A stretch of 48,888 nucleotides of DNA, taken from NCBI GenBank assembly GCA_027490975.1, contig JAIXXA010000031.1, positions 1 to 48,888 on the forward strand, given 5' to 3'. The notes under the pieces are model-generated. The model was not told the origin of the DNA. It made no database searches and saw nothing but the letters and a program-made list of their open reading frames with translations. The position numbers were made by a program, and so were the translations under genes. This document shows, piece by piece, positions 1 through 8,215 of this stretch. The stretch's first letter is position 1. Every line of letters starts with the position of its first letter. Origin of the DNA: Rhodospirillaceae bacterium. Lineage in GTDB: Bacteria > Pseudomonadota > Alphaproteobacteria > CACIAM-22H2.

Positions 1-1
1 C

Positions 2-2005
2 GGCGGAACCTTTACAGACTTGTTCTTCTTCGACGAAGCCACAGGCGTTGCACAGACCCGCAAGGTGCCCTCGACGCGCGGCGACCAGTCGATCGGCTTC
101 GTCGCCGGCATCAAATCGGGCGAAGCTGACTTCGGGCGCATCGCTGCCGTCGTGCATGGCACGACGGTGGGCACGAACGCGTTGCTGGAGCGCAAAGGGG
201 CGCGCACCGGCGTGATCATGACGCAGGGCTTTCGCGACGTGCTCGAGATGCGCCGCCGCGACCGTCGCCAGACCTGGGGCCTGTGGGGCGAGTTCGTGCC
301 GGCCATCCCGCGCGATCTGCGCCTTGAAGTGCCCGAGCGCACGCTGGCCGACGGCACGGTGCGCGAAACCGTCGATCTGGCTGCCGTCGAAGCTGCCGCA
401 CGTCAGCTGCTTGCCGCAGGCGCCGAAGCGGTGGCGATCGTTTTCATCAACGCCTATGCCAATGATGCCAACGAGCGTGCCGCCCTTGCCGCCCTCAAAA
501 AAGTCTGGCCGAACCCGTACGTGACCGCGTCGCACGAGATCCTGCCCGAGATCCGCGAGTTCGAGCGCGCTTCGACTGCGTCGCTGAACGCCTATCTGCA
601 GCCCGTCGTCGCCTCGTATCTGTCGCGGCTCGACAAGCGCCTGGTCGAAGGCGGCGCCAAAGGCCAGTTGCTCATCGTCCAGTCGAACGGCGGCGTCATG
701 TCGGTCGAAACGGCCGCACGCCTGCCGGTGCGCACCGCGCTCTCGGGGCCGGCCGCCGGCGTGATAGCGGCCGCGCACATCGCCAAGAGTGCGGGCTTTG
801 CCGACGTGCTGACCGGCGACATGGGCGGAACTTCGTTCGACGTCGCGCTCATCGCCGAGGGCAAGGCAGCGCTTGCCGCACAGACCACGATCGAATTCGG
901 CATGGTCGTGCGCACGCCGATGATCGAGATCACGACGATCGGTGCGGGCGGCGGCTCGATCGCCTGGGTCGATCGCGGCGGCCTCTTGCAGATCGGCCCC
1001 GAAAGTGCGGGCTCCGATCCGGGGCCCGCCGCCTATGGCCTGGGTGCCACACGCCCCACCGTAACCGACGCCAATGTCGTGATGGGCCGCATCAATGCGG
1101 CAAGGCCCATCGGCGGCAAGCTCGCTTCCCTCGACGTTGAGGCCGCCAAACGCGCCATCGACCGGCATGTGGCCGTCCCGCTCGGCCTTTCGACATTGGC
1201 GGCCGCAGAAGCGATTGCGCGTGTCGCCAACAGCCGCATGGCCGGCGCCTTGCGGCTCGTGTCGATCGAACGCGGCCACGATCCGCTGCGGTTTGCGCTG
1301 ATGCCGTTCGGCGGTGCGGGTGCGTTGCATGCCGGGGCGTTGATGAAAGAAACGGGGCTCGGCGCCACGCTGGTGCCACGCTTCCCCGGCGTTACCTCGG
1401 CTTTGGGGTGCGTGATTGCCGACATGCGCCACGATTTTGTGCGCACCGTGAACCGCCCGCTCGGCGCCCTCGACACGCAAGCGCTCGGCAGCGCGATCGG
1501 CGAATACGCGGCCGAAGGCGAACGCCTCGTGCGCGCGGCCGGCGTCGAGCTTGAAGCGATCGCAAGCGAGATCGAGCTCGACATGAGCTATGTCGGCCAG
1601 ACGCACACGCTGGCCGTCCCGCTCGCGGATGCCAAGCCGGATGCCGCCGCCATTCGCACGGCGTTCGAGAAAGCCTACAAAGCCGCATTCGGGCGGCTGC
1701 TCGAGGGCATCGAAATGCGCGTGCTGACCTTGCGCGTTGCGGTCGTCGGCAAACGTCCGAAAATCGATCTGTCGCGCCTCGCGCCGCAAGGCGGCAGCGT
1801 GGCGGCAGCCAAGACCGGCACGCGGCCGGTATGGTTCGACGGTGCATGGGCCGAAACCGCGATCTACGACCGGCTGGCATTGCCGATCGACGCGCGCATC
1901 GAGGGTCCGGCCATCCTCGAACAGCCCGATGCAACGACCGTGATCGAGCCGGATCTTGCGGCGACGGTAGATCGCTTCGGCAATCTGATCGTGAGGCGGC
2001 GATGA
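2..2005 (+). CDS. hyuA: Hydantoinase/oxoprolinase A subunit family protein (5' partial)
   Basis: ATPase-type subunit of the N-methylhydantoinase/5-oxoprolinase family, which uses ATP to open hydantoin, oxoproline or acetone-like substrates in the cytoplasm. The frame is open from base 2 and begins with GGTFTDL, the phosphate-binding motif normally about ten residues after the start, so only the extreme N-terminus is lost. The TTG at 20 is therefore not the real start. Other family motifs are HGTTVGTNALLERKG (about residue 50) and GDMGGTSFDV (about residue 275). About 667 residues are present, against 680-700 in the family. No hyuB partner lies downstream; one could lie upstream of the contig edge. 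The stop overlaps the next gene by ATGA. The substrate is unknown. Confidence 0.9.
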   Translation, partial: GGTFTDLFFFDEATGVAQTRKVPSTRGDQSIGFVAGIKSGEADFGRIAAVVHGTTVGTNALLERKGARTGVIMTQGFRDVLEMRRRDRRQTWGLWGEFVPAIPRDLRLEVPERTLADGTVRETVDLAAVEAAARQLLAAGAEAVAIVFINAYANDANERAALAALKKVWPNPYVTASHEILPEIREFERASTASLNAYLQPVVASYLSRLDKRLVEGGAKGQLLIVQSNGGVMSVETAARLPVRTALSGPAAGVIAAAHIAKSAGFADVLTGDMGGTSFDVALIAEGKAALAAQTTIEFGMVVRTPMIEITTIGAGGGSIAWVDRGGLLQIGPESAGSDPGPAAYGLGATRPTVTDANVVMGRINAARPIGGKLASLDVEAAKRAIDRHVAVPLGLSTLAAAEAIARVANSRMAGALRLVSIERGHDPLRFALMPFGGAGALHAGALMKETGLGATLVPRFPGVTSALGCVIADMRHDFVRTVNRPLGALDTQALGSAIGEYAAEGERLVRAAGVELEAIASEIELDMSYVGQTHTLAVPLADAKPDAAAIRTAFEKAYKAAFGRLLEGIEMRVLTLRVAVVGKRPKIDLSRLAPQGGSVAAAKTGTRPVWFDGAWAETAIYDRLALPIDARIEGPAILEQPDATTVIEPDLAATVDRFGNLIVRRR

Positions 2006-2595
2006 GCGCTCTTTCGACGACGGCCCTGCTGATCTGCGATCTGCAGAACGATTTTCTCGATCCAAAGGGCGCTTACGGGCGCGCGGGCCAGACGAGCGCT
2101 GAGATTTCGGCCGTGCCTGCGCGCGTCGCAGCCGTTGCCGCACGCGTGCGGCAGCAAGGCGGCTGGATCGTATCGACGCATTTCACGCTTGTGCCCGGCA
2201 AAGGCGGCGCGCCCTTCATCTCGGCGCATCTCAAGAAGCTGCGGCCGTTCCTGGCAAAGGGCGATTTCGCACCCGGCAGCTGGGGGCACGACCTCGTCGA
2301 CGCGCTGAAGCCGGCCGACATTTCGGTCGAAAAAGTCGCCTACTCGGCCTTCTACATGACGCGTCTCGAATGGGTCTTGCGCAAAGCCGGCATCGACACG
2401 CTGGCGATCTGCGGCATCGTGACCAATGGCGGTGTGGCCAGCACCTTGCGCGACGCGCATGTGCGCGACTTCAAGACCGTGCTGCTCGAAGACGGCTGTG
2501 CGGCGTTCGATGCGCGCGTCCACGAAACGGCTGTTGCGTCGCTCGGCGCCATTTCGCCCGTGATGCGCTGCGCGGACTTCGCACCCTTGCCATGA
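2002..2595 (+). CDS. Isochorismatase-fold hydrolase lacking the usual catalytic Cys
   Basis: A 197-residue protein of the isochorismatase-like/cysteine hydrolase family, whose members cleave amides (N-carbamoyl compounds, nicotinamide, biuret) or the vinyl ether of isochorismate. The Asp (D13 in ICDLQNDF) and Lys (K111 in EKVAYSAF) of the triad are visible. In the loop normally read as GxxTNxCV the sequence is GIVTNGGV, so the nucleophile position holds Gly144. From family knowledge, true isochorismatases such as EntB and PhzD also carry Gly here, so the protein may hydrolyse without a Cys nucleophile or be inactive. The start is the ATG overlapping the hyuA stop (ATGA); the upstream in-frame extension lies inside hyuA. 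It is coupled by another ATGA to the flavoprotein gene that follows. Confidence 0.88.
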   Translation: MSALSTTALLICDLQNDFLDPKGAYGRAGQTSAEISAVPARVAAVAARVRQQGGWIVSTHFTLVPGKGGAPFISAHLKKLRPFLAKGDFAPGSWGHDLVDALKPADISVEKVAYSAFYMTRLEWVLRKAGIDTLAICGIVTNGGVASTLRDAHVRDFKTVLLEDGCAAFDARVHETAVASLGAISPVMRCADFAPLP

Positions 2596-3977
2596 CCATC
2601 CGCCCCGCCGCCGGCGTTTCGTTCGAAGCGCATATCCCGGTGCTGATCGTCGGCGCGGGGGCGGCCGGGCACGTTGCGGCCCTTGCCTGCCGCGACGCGG
2701 GCATCGACTGCGCGATGCTCGAACGCGACCCGCAGCCGCAAGGCTCGACGGCGCTGTCGTCGGGCCTCGTGCCTGCGGCGGGTACGGCCATGCAGCGCGC
2801 CAAAAACCTCGCCGACACGCCGGCGCTTTTTGCCGCCGACATCCAGCGCAAAGCCAAGGGCGAGGCCGATCCGTTGCTCGTGGGCCGCTTGAGCGAGACG
2901 ATCGGCGCGACGGTCGATTGGCTTGCCGCTCGCCATGCGATCCCGTTCGAACTTGTGGAAGGCTTCGTCTATCCCGGCCACAGCGCGTTGCGTATGCACG
3001 GCACACCGCGGCGCACCGGTGCGGAACTCATGGACTGCCTCGCCGCGGCCGCAGCGGCAGCCGGTGCGGAAGTGCTGACCAACGCGCATGTGGTGGCGCT
3101 CTATGCCGACGGCGACGGCCGTGTGCACGGCGTCGGTCTCGTGCGGCCCGACGGCACGCAAGAGCGGCTCGGCTGCGACGCGCTTGTGCTGGCGTGCAAC
3201 GGCTTCGGCGGCAACGCCGAGATGGTCGCGCAGTTCCTGCCCGAAATGCGCGATGCACTCTATTTCGGCCATGCCGGCAATCGCGGCGATGCCGTGGCGT
3301 GGGGCCGGGCGCTCGGTACGGCGACGCGGCATCTCGGCGCCTACCAAGGCCACGGCTCGGTCGCCGACCCGCACGGCATCCTGATCAGCTGGGCCGTGAT
3401 GATGGAAGGCGGCATCCAGGTCAATCGCGACGGCAACCGCTTCTCGAACGAGCATCATGGCTATTCCGAGCAGTCGGTCGCAGTGCTGCAGCAGCCCGGG
3501 CGCATCGCTTTCAACGTATACGACGACCGCTGCCATGCGGCCGCACTCCAGTTCGAAGAATACCGACAGGCAATGGCCCTTGGAGCCGTGCGCAATTTCG
3601 CCGATGCGCAAGCGCTTGCCGACGCGTTCGGCCTGCCGCACGAAAATCTCGCGCGCGCGATCGCGCAGACAGAAAACGCATCGCCCGATCCGTTCGGGCG
3701 CGACTTTGCGGGCAAGCCGCCGCTTGCCCCGCCTTATTGGGGCGTGCGCGTGACGGGTGCGCTGTTCCATACGCAAGGCGGACTCGTCGTCGACGACGAC
3801 GCGCGCGTGTGCCGTGCGAACGGCGCCAAACTGCCCAACCTCTTTGCCGCCGGCGGGGCCGCATGCGGCGTTTCGGGCCCCGCCGTGTGGGGCTATCTCT
3901 CCGGCAACGGCTTGCTGTCGGCGATCGGGCTCGGGCGCATTGCGGGCGACGCCGCAGCGCGCAGCGTTTCGGGCTAG
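2592..3977 (+). CDS. FAD-dependent oxidoreductase, fumarate reductase/KstD-like
   Basis: A 461-residue flavoprotein of the FAD-binding 2 family (fumarate reductase flavoprotein, 3-ketosteroid dehydrogenase, TcuA-like). The N-terminal dinucleotide-binding loop VGAGAAG sits at about residues 19-25, followed by the ribose-binding acid in MLERD. A STALSSG segment (about residue 52) and a C-terminal GGAACGVSGPAVWGYLSGNG segment, which closes the FAD site, are typical of the family. No signal peptide or heme motif is seen, so a soluble cytoplasmic enzyme is likely. It is translationally coupled (ATGA) as third gene after hyuA and the isochorismatase-like gene. It may oxidise or reduce a product of that hydrolytic pathway; this is inference. 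Its TAG stop shares a CTAG with the converging aldo/keto reductase gene. Confidence 0.85.
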   Translation: MTIRPAAGVSFEAHIPVLIVGAGAAGHVAALACRDAGIDCAMLERDPQPQGSTALSSGLVPAAGTAMQRAKNLADTPALFAADIQRKAKGEADPLLVGRLSETIGATVDWLAARHAIPFELVEGFVYPGHSALRMHGTPRRTGAELMDCLAAAAAAAGAEVLTNAHVVALYADGDGRVHGVGLVRPDGTQERLGCDALVLACNGFGGNAEMVAQFLPEMRDALYFGHAGNRGDAVAWGRALGTATRHLGAYQGHGSVADPHGILISWAVMMEGGIQVNRDGNRFSNEHHGYSEQSVAVLQQPGRIAFNVYDDRCHAAALQFEEYRQAMALGAVRNFADAQALADAFGLPHENLARAIAQTENASPDPFGRDFAGKPPLAPPYWGVRVTGALFHTQGGLVVDDDARVCRANGAKLPNLFAAGGAACGVSGPAVWGYLSGNGLLSAIGLGRIAGDAAARSVSG

Positions 3978-4963
3978 AGCCCCCAGCCGGGATGCGGGCG
4001 CCACCGGTATGGCGCTTCGAGCACAGCGACTTCGGCCGCCGTGAGCGGCGGCATGTCGCTGGCCGCCGCCGCATCGTCGAGCTGCTCGAGTTTGGTGGCT
4101 CCGATGATGGGGGCCGCCATCACGGGCTTCGACCACAGCCACAGCAACGCGACCTGGGCGGGCTTGCAGCCGCGCGCGGCCGCGACGTTCTTGAGCGCAT
4201 CGACGATCGCCCAGTCGCAGTCGCGATAGAGGTCCGGTTTGACGCCCGCGTCGTTCTTGGCGCGCTCGGTGTCCCCGCCCCCGCCTTTGGCGCGGTTTGC
4301 GGCCAGGAACCCGCGCGCGAGCGGCGAATAGGGAATGAGCCCGAGCCCCGCTTCGAGGCACAGCACGTTCATGTCGCGCTCTTCCTCGCGCTGGATGAGA
4401 TTGTAGAGATTCTGCATCACGATGGGGCGCGCATAGCCGTAGCGGTCGGCGACCGCGATCATCTGCGCAAGCCGGTACGCCGGCATCGTCGAAGCGCCGA
4501 TATAGCGCACGCGCCCCGAGCGCACGAGAATGTCGAGCGTCTCCATGAACTCTTCGATCGGCGTGATGTTGTCGAGACGATGGATCTGGTAGACGTCGAC
4601 ATAGTCGGTCTTCAGCCGCTTCAACTGCGCGTCGATCGAGGCAAGGATGTGCTTGCGGCCGAGACCGTGGCGGTTCGGCTTGTCGCCCATCTTGAGCCCG
4701 ACCTTGGTCGAGATCACGATCTCCTCGCGCGGCGCGAAACCCATCAGCGTTTCGCCCATGATCGTCTCGGAGAGGCCCATATTGTAGGCATCGGCCGTGT
4801 CGAAGAAATTGATGCCGAGATCGAGGGCGCGGCGGAAGAAAGGCACGCTGTCGTCGGCGTCGAACCCGGCCCAAGCGCGGCGACCCTTGGCACCCCACGA
4901 ATTGCCGCCGAGGCAGACATTGCTGACGATCAGGCCCGACCGGCCCAAAGGATTGAATTTCAT
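3974..4963 (-). CDS. Aldo/keto reductase
   Basis: A 329-residue NADPH-dependent aldo/keto reductase with a TIM-barrel fold. The catalytic tetrad is readable: Asp55 and Tyr60 in FFDTADAYNMG, Lys87 in ISTKVG and His128 in YQIHRLD. Homology starts at MKFNPLGRSGL, so the ATG at 4961-4963 is preferred over an in-frame upstream extension of low complexity. Length is normal for YajO/IolS-like members. It converges on the flavoprotein gene with overlapping stop codons at a CTAG. The upstream gap of about 380 bases presumably carries its promoter. The physiological substrate cannot be read from sequence. Confidence 0.92.
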   Translation of the reverse strand: MKFNPLGRSGLIVSNVCLGGNSWGAKGRRAWAGFDADDSVPFFRRALDLGINFFDTADAYNMGLSETIMGETLMGFAPREEIVISTKVGLKMGDKPNRHGLGRKHILASIDAQLKRLKTDYVDVYQIHRLDNITPIEEFMETLDILVRSGRVRYIGASTMPAYRLAQMIAVADRYGYARPIVMQNLYNLIQREEERDMNVLCLEAGLGLIPYSPLARGFLAANRAKGGGGDTERAKNDAGVKPDLYRDCDWAIVDALKNVAAARGCKPAQVALLWLWSKPVMAAPIIGATKLEQLDDAAAASDMPPLTAAEVAVLEAPYRWRPHPGWGL

Positions 4964-5115
4964 CGGATCGGTTCTCCGGTTTGGGGCGAGAAAAAATCGG
5001 GCACCACGGCCAGCAGTTCGGCCGTGCGCCAGCAGGCGGCTCGATCGCAAGCGACGGGCGACATCGCGCGACAATAGGTTACGGCAACCGATTTATCGCA
5101 TTGAATCTACACGAT

Positions 5116-5144
5116 TGTAACCACGCTGCGGATCTTTGGTTACA
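5116..5144. promoter_or_regulatory. Inverted repeat TGTAACC-N15-GGTTACA upstream of aldo/keto reductase
   Basis: A perfect 7-base inverted repeat with a 15-base spacer lies about 150 bases upstream of the aldo/keto reductase start. A third GGTTAC copy occurs at 5077-5082. The dyad is consistent with binding of a dimeric regulator, but no regulator gene lies adjacent, and this could be chance in an AT-rich stretch. Confidence 0.3.
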
Positions 5145-5321
5145 GGTTAATCGAGGTATCCAGAGACCACCATCCAGCACCGCCTTTCTTCACTTTTCAA
5201 ACAGCGCACGTCGCCACGGGAGCATAACGACGACGCGCGCAATATCGCATATTTCCAACGAATAAAGGAAAAAAGATTTAAAAAGGAAAATAAACGTTAA
5301 ACATCAAAAGGCGGCATGCCA

Positions 5322-5344
5322 GCGCGCCTTTCCTTCCGGCGCGC
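5322..5344 (-). terminator. Possible terminator hairpin after soxZ
   Basis: On the minus strand a 7-base GC-only stem (GCGCGCC paired with GGCGCGC, 9-base loop) follows the soxZ stop directly. A short T run comes about 14 bases later rather than immediately after, so this is a weak rho-independent terminator candidate. Confidence 0.35.
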
Positions 5345-5656
5345 CTACGCGATCGTCGCCTCGTCGGTGCGCGTTTCGTTGCGGTTGTCGGTCCAACGCA
5401 GCGAAATCTTGTCGCCCGCCTTGCCGCCGCGGAACTTGAACGCGAAATAGGGATTCTTCGACACGGCCGGGCCCCACTGGGCCGTCATCACGGTGCGTCC
5501 GTTGTGCGTGGCCGTCACTTGGTTGATGAACCAGGCGGGCACAACGGCTCCCGCCTCGGTGCGTTGGCCGCTCTCCATTTCGTGGCTCATCAGCACGCGG
5601 ACCTCGACGATGCCGTCGCGGCCGACAGCGGCACGGATGCGCATCGGGCCGCTCAT
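5345..5656 (-). CDS. soxZ: Thiosulfate oxidation carrier subunit SoxZ
   Basis: A 103-residue protein matching SoxZ, the small beta-sandwich partner of SoxY in the periplasmic sulfur carrier. Recognisable features are the opening RIRA strand, a central LMSHEMESGQR segment, VVPAWFI, the TVMTAQWGPAVSKNP stretch and a closing FKFRGGKAGD...RWTDN region. The ATG at 5654-5656 overlaps the soxY stop as ATGA; a second ATG four codons later is possible. It has no signal peptide, as expected because SoxZ is exported with SoxY. No soxAXBCD genes are in the window, so this is an orphan pair here. Confidence 0.9.
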   Translation of the reverse strand: MSGPMRIRAAVGRDGIVEVRVLMSHEMESGQRTEAGAVVPAWFINQVTATHNGRTVMTAQWGPAVSKNPYFAFKFRGGKAGDKISLRWTDNRNETRTDEATIA

Positions 5657-6126
5657 GTGCCGCACCCGCCGAGCGTGACTTTGACCTCTTTGGTGGCCGA
5701 ATAGACCTTGCCCTCGGCAACCGCGATCGCTACGACGTTCGAGGTCTGCGCCATCTTGATTCGCGTGGCAACGTCCGCGACCGCATCGGGCAAAATCTCG
5801 AACACGGCCGTCAATGTGCTGGGGTTCTTCTCGACCATCAGCGCAAGCCGCGTGGTGCCCGCAAGCCGGCTTAGGATCTGCACCGGCACCACCGCGCCGT
5901 TGTCGGCGATGTCGGGCACGGTCAGCACCAAAGACGCCGACGTCGTCGCGGGCTCGATGCCCAGCGCCTTCAGCGTTTCGGCGACGTTTTTGCCGTCGAA
6001 CGCGGCCTGGTTCCAGTCGGCCAAGGCCGCAGCGCTCGGCAGCATGCCCGCAGCCGCGAGCATTGCGACCAACGACCAGCCGCCGCCCGTTTTCAGAAAT
6101 TCCCGCCTGCCTTCGCCGTATGGCAC
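5653..6126 (-). CDS. soxY: Thiosulfate oxidation carrier SoxY, Tat-exported
   Basis: SoxY carries sulfur intermediates on the Cys of a flexible C-terminal tail. This 157-residue protein has a twin-arginine leader (RREFLK followed by a hydrophobic stretch ending near ALA), then a SoxY-like domain. It ends in GGCGT, with the carrier Cys at residue 155. The family tail is GGCGG, so the last residue differs. A GTG start at 6124-6126, preceded by a GGAG-like site, puts the Arg pair at the normal position; the open frame continues upstream but is not protein-like. It is coupled to soxZ by ATGA and transcribed away from the TRAP genes. Confidence 0.88.
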   Translation of the reverse strand: MPYGEGRREFLKTGGGWSLVAMLAAAGMLPSAAALADWNQAAFDGKNVAETLKALGIEPATTSASLVLTVPDIADNGAVVPVQILSRLAGTTRLALMVEKNPSTLTAVFEILPDAVADVATRIKMAQTSNVVAIAVAEGKVYSATKEVKVTLGGCGT

Positions 6127-6311
6127 CGCTGCCTGCTCCCGAGTTCTGTCGTACGCACGCCAGCATAGCCCACCCCGGCAGATTTGTAACAGCCGAGCTT
6201 TTTTGACAGGAGGCTTTAGCCGCAGGGCGATTGACGGCGCGCAAATCCGCGTGTCAACTGAACATACAAACGTTCGCGCCGACACGTCGTCAAGGCCCGC
6301 CTGGAAGCAAG

Positions 6312-8183
6312 ATGACCGAAGCCGCCGCACTCGAATCCCGCCCCGGCCCGCGGCCTTTGTCCGCCCGCACGCTCGACGCGCTTGACGCAACGGTCGGGGC
6401 CCTGGCGGTTTTCTGCCTGGTTTCGATCGCCCTCGTGACGCTCGCGGGCGTGGTGTCGCGCTACGTTTTTTCGGCCTCGCTGACCTGGACCGCCGAAGCG
6501 GGGCAATGGCTGTTCATCTATCTGATCTTTTTGGGCGTGCCGCTTGCCCATCGCGAGCGCCTGCATATCGCGATCGCGGGTCTCGACGCGCTGCTGTCGC
6601 CGGGCCTCAAGCGCGCGCACCAGGTGCTGGTCAACACGGCGGTCGCCTACGCGACGATCGTGGTGATGTTCGGGGCCCAGAAGCTGATCGCGCTCATCGG
6701 CGGCCTCTCGACGGCCCTCGCCTTGCCCGCGTGGCTGCAATATGCGGGCATCCCGGCAAGCTGTGCCGTGGGCCTCGTCTATATCGCCTTGCGCGATCTC
6801 GACCGACCGACCGACCGCTATTTCGGCGTGCTCGGCGTCGGGCTTGCGGGCGCGCTCTATTGGCTGTTCGACGTCGCGCGCGTGGCAACGCTGCCGGAAA
6901 TCGATCCGGTCTTGCTGATGTCCGGCGTGTTCTTCGGCGGCCTGCTGCTCGGCGTGCCCGTCGCATTCGCGATGCTGCTGGGCGTGCTCATCGCCAATCT
7001 TTCGGTCGATCTGCTGCCCACCGCCGCGATCGTGCAGAATGTCGTGCGCGGCTCGGGCCAATTTCTGCTGCTCGCGATCCCGCTGTTCCTGCTCGCGGGC
7101 GCCTTGATGGATGTGGGCGGCCTTGCCCAGCGCCTGATCGAGTTCTCGCACACGCTCGTGCGGCACATGCGCGCGGGCATGGCGCAGGTTACGATCCTCG
7201 CGGCCACGCTGTATGGCGGCGTTTCGGGCTCCTCCAACGCCAATGCCGCCCTTACCGCGCGCCTGCTGCATCCCGCGATGGTCAAAGACGGCTACAAGCC
7301 CAGCTTCTCGGCCGCCGTGTGCGCGTCGGCCGCCGTGTCGGACAACATCATCCCGCCCTCGGTCGGCATGCTGATCGTCGGTGCGGCGACCGGCATTTCG
7401 GTCGGGCAGATGTTCGTGGCCGGCATTGTGCCCGGCATCCTCTTCGGCGCCATTTTGATGGCGACCGTGTGGTTCGTTGCCCGGCGCGAAGGCTACAAGC
7501 CCAACGCCGCGCGCGCCTCGTGGCGCGAGCGCGCCGGCGCCGCGGGTGCGGCGATCCCCGTGCTGCTGCTGGCGGTCTTCATCATCGTATCGCTGCGCTT
7601 CGGCATTGCGACGCCGACCGAAACGGGTGCCCTTGCTGCCGCCTTCTCGTTCGTGGTCGGCATTTGGACGATGCGCGGCCTTTCGCTTGCCACGCTGTGG
7701 CGTGTGCTGTCGCAGACCGCCCTCGATTCCGCGATGATCGGGCTGTTGATCGGGGCCGCAACGCCGTTCGCCTTCGTGCTGACGACCGAAAACGTGCCGC
7801 AGTCGATCGTGGCGTTCGGCGAGACCTGGCTCAGCGAGGCATGGGTCGTGCTGCTGTTCTTGAACGGCGTGCTGCTGCTCGCGGGCATGTTCATGGACAT
7901 CGGCGCGGCGATGCTGATCCTGTCGCCGCTGTTTTTGCCGCTGATCGACCGTTTCGGCATCGAGCAGGTGCATTTCGCGCTGATCGTGATCTGCAATCTG
8001 ATGATCGGCGGCCTCACCCCGCCCGTCGGCATGCTCGCCTACATCGTCTCGACCGTCACGCGGGTGCCGGTCGTCGAGGTTTTTGCGGCCCTGTGGCCGT
8101 TCCTGTTCGCCCTGCTCGTTGCCCTTGCGCTCGTCACCTACGTGCCCGCAGTATCGATGGGCCTGTTGTGGCTCGGGCTCTGA
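6312..8183 (+). CDS. dctQM: TRAP transporter fused small and large membrane subunits (DctQM)
   Basis: A 623-residue membrane protein joining the small (DctQ, about residues 25-190) and large (DctM, about residues 210-620) subunits of a TRAP carboxylate transporter. The DctQ part shows SRYVFSASLTWTAEAGQW. The DctM part has GVPVAFAMLLGV, YGGVSGSSNANA, SDNIIPPSVGM and a C-terminal GGLTPPVGMLAY segment, typical of the Na+-coupled transport core. The ATG at 6312 follows GGAAG and replaces an earlier in-frame start. The binding protein gene follows after 32 bases. Substrates of such systems are organic acids; the specific one is not evident. Confidence 0.93.
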   Translation: MTEAAALESRPGPRPLSARTLDALDATVGALAVFCLVSIALVTLAGVVSRYVFSASLTWTAEAGQWLFIYLIFLGVPLAHRERLHIAIAGLDALLSPGLKRAHQVLVNTAVAYATIVVMFGAQKLIALIGGLSTALALPAWLQYAGIPASCAVGLVYIALRDLDRPTDRYFGVLGVGLAGALYWLFDVARVATLPEIDPVLLMSGVFFGGLLLGVPVAFAMLLGVLIANLSVDLLPTAAIVQNVVRGSGQFLLLAIPLFLLAGALMDVGGLAQRLIEFSHTLVRHMRAGMAQVTILAATLYGGVSGSSNANAALTARLLHPAMVKDGYKPSFSAAVCASAAVSDNIIPPSVGMLIVGAATGISVGQMFVAGIVPGILFGAILMATVWFVARREGYKPNAARASWRERAGAAGAAIPVLLLAVFIIVSLRFGIATPTETGALAAAFSFVVGIWTMRGLSLATLWRVLSQTALDSAMIGLLIGAATPFAFVLTTENVPQSIVAFGETWLSEAWVVLLFLNGVLLLAGMFMDIGAAMLILSPLFLPLIDRFGIEQVHFALIVICNLMIGGLTPPVGMLAYIVSTVTRVPVVEVFAALWPFLFALLVALALVTYVPAVSMGLLWLGL

Positions 8184-8215
8184 CCTTAGTCTGGAAAAAA
8201 AGAAGGAGACATCCC

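Larger units (their letters stand above)
4964..5344. other. Intergenic region, partly AT-rich
   Basis: About 380 bases without a credible gene between the aldo/keto reductase start and the soxZ stop. Bases 4964-5070 have the usual GC content, while 5085-5310 are clearly AT-rich for this contig, with runs of A between about 5262 and 5310. The region holds a 7-base inverted repeat at 5116-5144 and a possible terminator for soxZ near the right end. Short open frames here lack a ribosome-binding site and recognisable motifs. Confidence 0.6.

Noticed and set aside
20-22. TTG as start of the hydantoinase A gene
   Set aside because: The conserved GGTFTDL motif precedes it in frame, so the true start lies beyond the left edge.
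2352-4898. Minus-strand open frame of about 848 codons
   Set aside because: It opposes the flavoprotein gene and is out of frame with the aldo/keto reductase; low-complexity composition and no domain.
6216-7973. Long minus-strand open frame (about 585 codons) opposite the TRAP membrane gene
   Set aside because: It is His/Arg/Gln-rich shadow coding in high-GC DNA with no motif, while the plus strand encodes an unmistakable TRAP transporter.
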